The notes under the pieces: generated by a model | What the model saw: the letters and a program-made list of their open reading frames with translations, nothing else | What the model was told of the DNA's origin: nothing | Database searches by the model: none | Position numbers and translations under genes: made by a program | DNA from: Orbaceae bacterium BiB | Lineage (GTDB): Bacteria > Pseudomonadota > Gammaproteobacteria > Enterobacterales > Orbaceae | Reading direction: 5' to 3' | DNA length: 64,000 nucleotides | NCBI GenBank assembly: GCA_036251205.1 | Contig: CP133958.1 | Coordinates: forward strand, 2,779,210 to 2,843,209 | Shown: in pieces, positions 57,734-64,000 of the stretch | Numbering within the stretch: position 1 is the first letter of the stretch | How the letters are laid out: each line of letters starts with the position of its first letter

Positions 57734-58216
57734 CGTTTATTTCTTGAAAATATTGATCAGTTAAAACTATATTGTTTTATTTTTTAATTGTTAAATCCAA
57801 TTGTTTATGTAGATCAATTGACGTCCATTGATCGGTGTTGACGATCAAAAATAATTAAGCATAACGATTGATTAGTTTGATTATTAATTTTAGAGATTAT
57901 TTTGCTATTACTGTAATATTAATATACTCATTTATTATACCAATACTTATTATGTTTAGCATAAAAAAAGACAGAACTTTTAGCCAATTTGGTTGCTCTA
58001 TATGATGGATGCAGTTTTTTGACCAATGATGAAATTGGTTTATCTTAAGAAATATCAATCAAGAACTCAAAGAATTTATTTTGGCAGATAACCTAATAAA
58101 AAAATACTTTTGATTATGAATATAAAAAGAATAATAGAGTATATATTTAATTCTTTCTGCTGAATTAGTTTATTTTTAATAAATATGTTTTTGTTACAAA
58201 TTTAATAAGATATTAA
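57734..58216. other. 483-bp stretch without a supported gene
   Basis: Very AT-rich. Only short repeats are visible, such as GATCAAT...ATTGATC near 57811-57832. A frame-like piece around 58055-58095 (NQELKEFILADN) could be a gene remnant, but there is no start or continuation. The eexN promoter presumably lies at its left edge. Confidence 0.4.
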
Positions 58217-59308
58217 CTATTCTTGATTAGAAAAAATCTCATTCCATCCATTTTTAGTTTTTATAGGACGCATATATGAACCAACAAATTCCTCGATATC
58301 TGTAATAAGTAAATTTATTGTATTTGGAGATAATAAAGCGATTGCTGTTCTTATAAACTCTGAAATATCAATAAAATTAAATGATTTATTATTATAGATT
58401 AAAGTACCATCTTGATATCCCCCTAAAGTATTAATATCTTCTGGTAATCTGCATATAAATATTACAGGTTTATCTAAACAATTAGTATCAGCAAGTGATT
58501 GAATGCTATCATCCAAGCGTTTGTAATCTATTTTTTTTACTGTTATTTCATATAGATTTGAGATTTCTCCATCATTATTAATCCATAAATCAGCAGGTTT
58601 TTTGGATGTAGTATTTGTTCCAAATACACTTTCGTCTCCTCCGATAACCCTTATATTTGAATTTTTATAAATTAATGATAATATTTTTGAAATAACTAGC
58701 TGAGGGATGGTTCCTGATTCAGGATAACCAAGTACAAATTTTACTAATTTTGAAGCTATTAATTGATTGGATATTGTTTCATCGTGAATAGGTTGAATAA
58801 TTATAGAGCTACATTCTTGTGAATAAGATAATAATCGGAAAAAGAAATAATTAATAATTTTTTGTTGTGTAGCATTATCACTTTCATTATTTATTATTCT
58901 TAATAAACCGACTGCCGCCATAGCTGTTTTTTGTGGTCTTCGACCTTTAGCCCAGTTTTCATCTAAGACATTGATATTTTTCGCCACATTTAATGGGTCT
59001 GATTTACCGCAAGGTATTTTCATTTTCTGGAAAGCATAAAAAATTCCATTTTCAAAAATAGACCTTGGATTACACGCATAAAAATTATTTAAATAATCAA
59101 AAGAATTGTCAAGGAATTTACCTGTTAAAGCCGTCGCAACAACGCCACGGAACCCCATAGCTTTTACATAAATAAGATCTTGCGTTATCGTCTTCAATTG
59201 CTCATAATTAGGTAGCTCGGTGAAATCATTTTCATTTAATTGAAGTACCATAGATAATTGATCTAGGACAAATTGTTTAGCTTTTTCATTTCTTGTCTTT
59301 ATATTCAT
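58217..59308 (-). CDS. Type II restriction endonuclease, SacI-like
   Basis: A 363-residue protein. The candidate PD-(D/E)xK site is KKPADLWINNDGEISNLYEITVKK (about 235-258): D in PADLW, E and K in EITVK. The order of the flanking segments (FGTNTTSKKPADLW before, QSLADTNCLDKPVIFICRLPED after, WNEIF at the C-terminus) recalls SacI-type enzymes. It lies 2 bp after the XRE-type gene and opposite to a cytosine methyltransferase, a complete type II restriction-modification set. The recognition sequence is not deducible with confidence. Confidence 0.72.
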   Translation of the reverse strand: MNIKTRNEKAKQFVLDQLSMVLQLNENDFTELPNYEQLKTITQDLIYVKAMGFRGVVATALTGKFLDNSFDYLNNFYACNPRSIFENGIFYAFQKMKIPCGKSDPLNVAKNINVLDENWAKGRRPQKTAMAAVGLLRIINNESDNATQQKIINYFFFRLLSYSQECSSIIIQPIHDETISNQLIASKLVKFVLGYPESGTIPQLVISKILSLIYKNSNIRVIGGDESVFGTNTTSKKPADLWINNDGEISNLYEITVKKIDYKRLDDSIQSLADTNCLDKPVIFICRLPEDINTLGGYQDGTLIYNNKSFNFIDISEFIRTAIALLSPNTINLLITDIEEFVGSYMRPIKTKNGWNEIFSNQE

Positions 59309-59310
59309 TA

Positions 59311-59568
59311 TTATTCCATAAGGAAAAAATCAATTATAATTTCTCTTAGTTTTTTGTTTTCAGATACTCTATAAACTTCTAAAATCTTTTTTAATTCTAA
59401 AACGTCTAACCGTCGTTCTTTATGTTCTATTTTTGATATATCAGCTTGTGTTAGGTTAAGCGCATTCGCTACTTCTAGTTGAGATAGTCCGAGGCGCTTT
59501 CTTTCTTCAGCCAAATGTTCTATTAATGAGCTATAAATAGGGCTGTGAATGGATTTTTTTATGTTCAT
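59311..59568 (-). CDS. XRE-type controller of the restriction-modification system
   Basis: An 85-residue helix-turn-helix protein (LAEERKRLGLSQLEVANALNLTQADISKIEHKERRLDVLELKKIL), the size and type of a restriction controller (C) protein. It precedes the nuclease gene by 2 bp on the same strand and is divergent from the methyltransferase, so it can delay nuclease expression. ATG 59568 has no Shine-Dalgarno; CATAAT lies 9 bases before it, so the mRNA may be leaderless, as in several C genes. Confidence 0.8.
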   Translation of the reverse strand: MNIKKSIHSPIYSSLIEHLAEERKRLGLSQLEVANALNLTQADISKIEHKERRLDVLELKKILEVYRVSENKKLREIIIDFFLME

Positions 59569-59630
59569 AGTGGACAAATTATGCTATAAGTAACAAAATA
59601 TTCGAAATTTACATATTTTAAAGAGGTTTT

Positions 59631-60689
59631 ATGAAAGCAGTATCTCTGTTTTGTGGTGCTGGCGGTATGGATGTGGGTGTCCAAAATGCTGGATTTAAAA
59701 TTGTAGCTGCTAATGAGCTGGATGCCTATGCTTGCAAGACATATAGAGAAAATCACAAAGAGACGATTCTATATGAAGGAGATATTGAAAATAATTTTGA
59801 CGCAATAGGAACTCATAAAAATATAGATCTAGTAATTGGAGGACCTCCTTGCCAAGGATTTTCAATTGCCGGTAAAATGGATCCGGATGATCCGCGCTCA
59901 AAGTTAGTATTTTCATTTTGTGATGTAATAGAGAGAGTAATGCCGAAAGCCTTTATTATGGAAAATGTCAAAGCACTAGGTTCGCTAGAAAAATTCAAAT
60001 CTATTAGAGAAAATATATTTGAAAGAATGCTATCAAAAGGATATACCATGTCAATGGTAATTCTTAATGCTAAGGATTTTGGTGTGCCACAATCAAGAGA
60101 GAGAGTTTTTATCATAGGTGTATATGGCAAGAGTAAACAGATAACATATTCAGATTTTGAATGTAAAAAAGAAAAAGCAATTTCATTACGGGAATCTATT
60201 ATTCATTTAGGTCCAGCAGGTAGTGAAAGAAATAGTAGAGTTACAAAAGCAAAAATCACTCTTGCAGAAAAACCTGTTTTGAGAAAGTCCCCTTATGCTG
60301 GGATGCTATTTAATGGACAAGGAAGACCATTAAATCCTGATGCTTGGTCAAGTACACTACCGGCAAGTATGGGGGGAAATAGAACACCAATAATTGATGA
60401 AAATCATTTATATAATAATATGTCAAGTTGGGTTGAAACATACCATAGGTCATTGATTGAAGGTTCAAGGCAAGCAAAATATGGAGACGCACCTAAACAA
60501 TTGAGAAGATTAACCATCGATGAAGCAATTGTACTTCAAACATTTCCAGAAAATTATATATTTATAGGTCCACAGTCGAAAATTTTTAGCCAAATAGGTA
60601 ATGCTGTTCCCTGCAAATTGGCTCAAGTGGTTGCTGAAGTAGTAAAGTTACGTATTTTGTCTTTAACCGAAAATAACAATGTTAAATAA
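59631..60689 (+). CDS. DNA cytosine-5 methyltransferase
   Basis: A 352-residue C5 methyltransferase with all main motifs: I (SLFCGAGGMDVG, residues 5-16), IV (GGPPCQGFSIAG, catalytic cysteine), VI (MENV), VIII (QSRERVFIIG), IX (LRRLTIDEAIVLQTFP) and X (QIGNAVPCKLA). The target-recognition region lies about 205-270 (SPYAGMLFNGQGRPL...LPASMGGNRTPI). It protects host and element DNA from the adjacent nuclease. A good Shine-Dalgarno (AAGAGG) precedes ATG 59631. Confidence 0.93.
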   Translation: MKAVSLFCGAGGMDVGVQNAGFKIVAANELDAYACKTYRENHKETILYEGDIENNFDAIGTHKNIDLVIGGPPCQGFSIAGKMDPDDPRSKLVFSFCDVIERVMPKAFIMENVKALGSLEKFKSIRENIFERMLSKGYTMSMVILNAKDFGVPQSRERVFIIGVYGKSKQITYSDFECKKEKAISLRESIIHLGPAGSERNSRVTKAKITLAEKPVLRKSPYAGMLFNGQGRPLNPDAWSSTLPASMGGNRTPIIDENHLYNNMSSWVETYHRSLIEGSRQAKYGDAPKQLRRLTIDEAIVLQTFPENYIFIGPQSKIFSQIGNAVPCKLAQVVAEVVKLRILSLTENNNVK

Positions 60690-60750
60690 ATGAATAGATG
60701 TAAAATTTTTTAAACAGTACAGATAATAATTACATGTGATAAATATTCTT

Positions 60751-61030
60751 ATGTGCATTAACCGTGAATTTTGCTAACGCAACCATGTTGAAAAGTTATT
60801 GATGGCTAGCCTCAAACAACTTTCCAACATTAATTCACCGTTACTACACAATCGAAAAATAGGCATTGGTGTTTATTTTTCATTTGCGCTCCGCGCTTAA
60901 GTAATAATAAATTTTTTATTTTATTTTTTTAAGCCCAACTAAGATTACTCAAAAACTCCATTCAAACATTAACTCCTTTTTCCATATCAGTTTTAAAGTA
61001 TTTTACTAAGATTAGTAAGATTACTTTTTC
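60751..61030. repeat. Right copy of the ~200-bp inverted repeat
   Basis: Matches the reverse complement of 51777-51989: the hairpin part is 60753-60848, then AATAGGCATTGGTGTTTATT and TTTGCGCTCCGCGC to about 60949. A short insertion follows, then CTAAGATTAGTAAGATTAC (61007-61025). The region 60690-61205 has no supported gene; it also contains weak integrase arm sites and the right attachment core. Confidence 0.8.
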
Positions 61031-61137
61031 AAAAAAACTCACTTTTTTTATATAATATTAATAAGGGAATAAATAAAGGGATTTACTTATTCTGAATCAT
61101 AACTAATTCAATAATGACAATGGTTTATTTGCAGTAA

Positions 61138-61155
61138 TTCAACTCCCGCCAGCTC
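61138..61155 (+). repeat. Right attachment core of the mobilizable element
   Basis: The 18 bases TTCAACTCCCGCCAGCTC repeat the ssrA 3' end exactly and match 50293-50310. Sequence beyond it is ordinary chromosome, so this marks the outer end of the whole inserted block. Confidence 0.88.
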
Positions 61156-61205
61156 AAAAAGATTATATAAGCTAAAATAATAGATTACATAAATAAGGAG
61201 TAATC

Positions 61206-61667
61206 ATGATAATTAGACCATACTCATCAAATGATTGTCCTGTTTTAGCAAAGTTATTTTATGATACGGTTCATCAGGTCAATGCTAAAGATTATACCAA
61301 ACAACAATTAGACCAATGGGCAACTGGAAATATTGATTTAGTTGCTTGGAATAACTCTTTTTTACAGAATAATACATTGATTGCAGAATCAAATGGACTT
61401 ATTGTTGGTTTTGCAGATATGGATAAAGCGGGGTATTTAGATCGGCTTTATGTCCATAAAGATTTTCTACGTATTGGTATCGCGACAGCCTTAGTAAACC
61501 AATTAGAAAAGCGGATGTGCAATATGGGGGTATTATGTTTTAAAACGAATGCTTCAATTACAGCAAAACCGTTTTTTAAAAAACAGGGCTACCATGTTGA
61601 AGCTGAAAATAAAGTGATTCATAATGGAATCGTGTTAATAAATTACACAATGATAAAATATTTTTAA
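61206..61667 (+). CDS. GNAT-family N-acetyltransferase
   Basis: A 153-residue GNAT protein, similar in layout to YafP. The acetyl-CoA binding motif is LDRLYVHKDFLRIGIATALVNQLEKR (about 78-104), with R-x-G-I-A in the pyrophosphate loop. FTMxxPYSSND-type start is represented by MIIRPYSSNDCPVLAKLFYDTVHQVN. The substrate is unknown. AAGGAGTAATC precedes ATG 61206. It is the first chromosomal gene after the mobile block. Confidence 0.85.
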   Translation: MIIRPYSSNDCPVLAKLFYDTVHQVNAKDYTKQQLDQWATGNIDLVAWNNSFLQNNTLIAESNGLIVGFADMDKAGYLDRLYVHKDFLRIGIATALVNQLEKRMCNMGVLCFKTNASITAKPFFKKQGYHVEAENKVIHNGIVLINYTMIKYF

Positions 61668-61770
61668 TATTTTAAATAAAAACAATAATTCAATTGGTTA
61701 TAATAATTTTACTTTAATGATATATCATTAATATATTAACTTTCTTGCATAATCTAATAAATAATTTATA

Positions 61771-61786
61771 CTGTATTTTAATACAG
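61771..61786 (+). promoter_or_regulatory. LexA box before dinI
   Basis: CTG-TATTTTAATA-CAG at 61771-61786, flanked by TA on the left and TA on the right, is a near-perfect LexA box 19 bp before the dinI ATG. Confidence 0.88.
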
Positions 61787-61805
61787 TATTTTTTATGAGT
61801 CGGAT

Positions 61806-62042
61806 ATGCTTAGAGTCGATGTTTTATTATCTAAAGATGATAAAGTTCCCCAAAAAATTATTGATGCCTTACAAATGGAATTAGAAAAACAGATTCAAGC
61901 GATGCGTGTTGATTCAATCGTTCGAGTTCGTGTCAGTTCAAGCAAAAATATAGAAGTATCTGGATGTACTAAAGAAGATAAAGAGACAGTATTAGCCATT
62001 ATCGAAAACGTATTTATGTCAGAAGATTGGTTACCAGAATAA
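61806..62042 (+). CDS. dinI: DinI-like DNA damage-inducible protein
   Basis: A 78-residue DinI family protein: MLRVDVLLSKDDKVPQKIIDALQMELEKQI and VRVRVSSSKNIEVSGCTKEDKETVLAIIENVFMSEDWLPE match the family, including the acidic C-terminal helix. DinI binds and modulates RecA filaments during the SOS response. The LexA box upstream makes SOS control certain in form. A terminator follows at 62080. Confidence 0.9.
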   Translation: MLRVDVLLSKDDKVPQKIIDALQMELEKQIQAMRVDSIVRVRVSSSKNIEVSGCTKEDKETVLAIIENVFMSEDWLPE

Positions 62043-62079
62043 TGTGTTCATTTTATCCTTACTTTGGATAATATTTTCG

Positions 62080-62105
62080 GCCTCAGTTTATCTGGGGCTT
62101 TTTTT
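62080..62105 (+). terminator. Terminator between dinI and aroB
   Basis: GCCTCAG-TTTAT-CTGGGGC (one G-U pair) with seven T. It lies between two convergent genes; the plus-strand T-run indicates dinI termination. Confidence 0.85.
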
Positions 62106-62170
62106 ATTTTAATTGAGTATTGATGGCAATATCGCTAAATTACCATCAATCATTACGATGGAATGGGAGA

Positions 62171-63253
62171 TTAACGTGTCAGCTCAATGGACTCTAATAC
62201 TAGATCTTGACTAACGTTATCAACGACTTCGACATGACCAATTTTAGTTGGTAGGACTAAACGTAATTTACCAGATAGTACTTTTTTGTCACGTAACATA
62301 TGTGGGATATAAGCTTGAGCTGTCATTTGTTGCGGTTTACTAATCGGTAATTTAGCTTTAAGTAATAAACTTTTAATGCGCTCAATATCGCTATTACTAA
62401 AATGACCTAATAATTTAGCTGCCTGAGTTGCCATTACCATTCCTACTGCTACCGCTTCACCATGTAACCAATTACCGTAGCCTAGTTCCGCTTCGATCGC
62501 GTGACCATACGTGTGACCTAAATTAAGAATCGCGCGCATATCTTGTTCCGTTTCATCAGCCGCAACAACCTCTGCTTTAAGTTTACAACAGTGATAAATG
62601 CAGTAGCTCATTGCTTGTGGTTCTAAAGCTAATAACGCGTCAATATTATTTTCTAACCAGGAAAAAAAGTCAGGATCTAAAATGATGCCATATTTTATGA
62701 CTTCAGCAAGCCCAGCAGAAAGTTCTCTTTGTGGTAATGTTTTTAAGCAGTTAAGATTGATAACAACGGATTGTGGTTGATAGAATGCGCCAATCATATT
62801 TTTGCCTAAAGGATGATTAATCGCTGTTTTACCGCCAACCGATGAATCTACTTGTGAAAGAAGGGTCGTCGGTACCTGAATGAATTTTATTCCCCGTTGA
62901 TAACATGCTGCAGCAAAGCCTGCAACATCACCAATAACCCCACCACCAAGTGCAATTAAAACAGTATTGCGGGTATGATTATTTTTAAGTAGGGTTGATA
63001 AAATAGTATTCCATGTCTCCATAGTCTTATATTGTTCACCATCGGGAACAATAACATTATCGACTTTGATACCATTCTTTTCCAACATTGCTGTCAGCGC
63101 AGATAAATAAAGAGGAGCAATTGTTTCATTCGTTGCAATTAAAACACGTTGTCCTGATTTTAATTTAAAATATTCGAAAGAATTTAATGTATTTTCACCA
63201 ATAGTGATTGGGTAACTACGTTCATTTAATGAAACTGTCAGCGTTTTTAGCAT
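62171..63253 (-). CDS. aroB: 3-dehydroquinate synthase
   Basis: A 360-residue AroB, the second enzyme of the shikimate pathway, which converts DAHP to 3-dehydroquinate with NAD and a metal ion. Visible motifs are [56 protein letters not shown], the metal ligand E in LAEVIKYG and the H ligands in [30 protein letters not shown]. Length is normal. It is divergent from nadE with 124 bp between them. Confidence 0.97.
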   Translation of the reverse strand: MLKTLTVSLNERSYPITIGENTLNSFEYFKLKSGQRVLIATNETIAPLYLSALTAMLEKNGIKVDNVIVPDGEQYKTMETWNTILSTLLKNNHTRNTVLIALGGGVIGDVAGFAAACYQRGIKFIQVPTTLLSQVDSSVGGKTAINHPLGKNMIGAFYQPQSVVINLNCLKTLPQRELSAGLAEVIKYGIILDPDFFSWLENNIDALLALEPQAMSYCIYHCCKLKAEVVAADETEQDMRAILNLGHTYGHAIEAELGYGNWLHGEAVAVGMVMATQAAKLLGHFSNSDIERIKSLLLKAKLPISKPQQMTAQAYIPHMLRDKKVLSGKLRLVLPTKIGHVEVVDNVSQDLVLESIELTR

Positions 63254-63377
63254 AGTACTTGCTGTCCTTCTTTATTAAGGAGAGTGATGATATTGTTGAA
63301 CTTTGGATATCTTAAACATAAAAAACTGGCAGCGCAACTTAGAATCATTTAAACTTAACGCTTATTTTATCAGTATA

Positions 63378-64000
63378 ATGAGTTTTTCTATGTCTTTATC
63401 TCTGGTTTTAGCACAACAAAATTTTCGTGTGGGTGATATTGAAGGCAACACCGCATCAATTCTTGCATTAATTCAGGATCATTTGTCAGAAGATTTATTG
63501 ATTTTTTCTGAGCTCGCTGTTTGTGGCTATCCACCAGAAGATCTCATTTATCGTATTGATTTTCAGCAGCGTTGTGAGTCTGCTATGGTAGCGATTGAGC
63601 AAGCAAGTCAACAATGTGGTGTCATTGTTGGTCACCCAACTTGGGTGGATGGTAAAATTTATAATTCACTCTCTTTATTTTATCAAGGTCAGCGACTTGC
63701 TCTCTATCACAAACAATATTTACCTAATTATGATGTGTTCGACGAAAAACGCTATTTTACGGCGGGAACACAATCTGTTGCTGTTGATTTTAAAGGACAA
63801 AAGCTTGGTTTGGTGATTTGTGAAGATCTATGGCAAGATGAGCCGATTAATCAACTTAAGCTGCGTCATGTTGATCTCGTTATCGCTATTAATGCTTCAC
63901 CTTATGATTATGAAAAACAGTTACATCGTAAGCAACTGGTTCAAAATCATGCCAAACGAACTGGATTACCGATTGTTTATGTTAATCAAGTCGGCGGACA
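63378..64000 (+). CDS. nadE: Glutamine-dependent NAD+ synthetase, N-terminal part
   Basis: An open frame from ATG 63378 (or 63390) runs past the window end for at least 207 codons. It encodes the nitrilase-type glutaminase domain: SLVLAQQNFRVGDIEGN, catalytic glutamate in FSELAVCGYPPEDL, lysine in HKQYLPNYDVFDEKRYF and cysteine in VICEDLWQDE. The family amidates deamido-NAD using glutamine. The C-terminal synthetase domain lies outside the window. No clear Shine-Dalgarno decides between the two starts. Confidence 0.9.
   Translation, partial: MSFSMSLSLVLAQQNFRVGDIEGNTASILALIQDHLSEDLLIFSELAVCGYPPEDLIYRIDFQQRCESAMVAIEQASQQCGVIVGHPTWVDGKIYNSLSLFYQGQRLALYHKQYLPNYDVFDEKRYFTAGTQSVAVDFKGQKLGLVICEDLWQDEPINQLKLRHVDLVIAINASPYDYEKQLHRKQLVQNHAKRTGLPIVYVNQVGG

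Noticed and set aside
57734-58216. Coding gene between eexN and the restriction endonuclease gene
   Set aside because: No frame with a start signal and reasonable length exists; only fragments are seen.
59710-60130. Minus-strand open frames opposite the cytosine methyltransferase
   Set aside because: They are antisense shadows of a gene with all catalytic motifs.

Overview
The window is AT-rich chromosomal DNA from a gammaproteobacterium. Clues are an smpB / ratA-rnfH cluster, a tmRNA with the tag ANDENYALAA, aroB and a glutamine-dependent NAD synthetase. Very low GC, a Pasteurella-like NadE and enterobacterial-type phage genes together suggest an Orbaceae-like (Gilliamella/Frischella) or related host; this assignment is inference.

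Core left flank (1-7761): rnfH and ratA read leftwards and smpB rightwards. Next is a 2-ketogluconate locus: a LacI-type regulator, a kguE broken by an in-frame amber codon, kguK and two kguD paralogues. A META-domain lipoprotein, a DUF488 gene and ssrA follow.

Prophage (about 7731-50316): a complete-looking temperate phage sits in the 3' end of ssrA, between 32-bp direct repeats. The leftward arm holds int, xis, an adenine methylase, an HD hydrolase, tRNA-Arg(UCU) and rdgC. The immunity region has CI, Cro and three matching operators. Rightward come CII-like, O (with an iteron origin inside it) and P, a methylase, a PAAR toxin-like cargo gene, regulators, an HNH domain fused to a DUF1133 antitermination-type protein, the late promoter with two terminators, a methylase and the lysis cassette. 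The head genes are lambda-type and the tail genes are P2-type contractile, including a T TTT TTG frameshift site in gene E. The tail end is disturbed by an IS481-family insertion with a 7-bp target duplication. It is followed by a leftward module: a CysE-like acetyltransferase, an XRE regulator, a P22-Ant-like antirepressor behind a C4-like antisense leader, and an AntA-type antirepressor.

Integrative mobilizable element (about 50293-61155): a second element is stacked on the prophage at the same ssrA sequence, ending in an 18-bp copy of the core. It has a P4-type integrase, AlpA, a RepA-like ATPase, a VirB6/TrbL-like membrane protein, a recognisable oriT (IncP-type nic sequence plus inverted repeat), MobC, a MOBP relaxase, an EexN-like entry-exclusion lipoprotein and a type II restriction-modification system. 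Most of its cargo is enclosed by two inverted copies of a ~200-bp repeat that can fold into a ~100-nt hairpin. I recognise no family for this repeat.

Core right flank (61156-64000): a GNAT acetyltransferase, an SOS-controlled dinI, aroB and the start of nadE.
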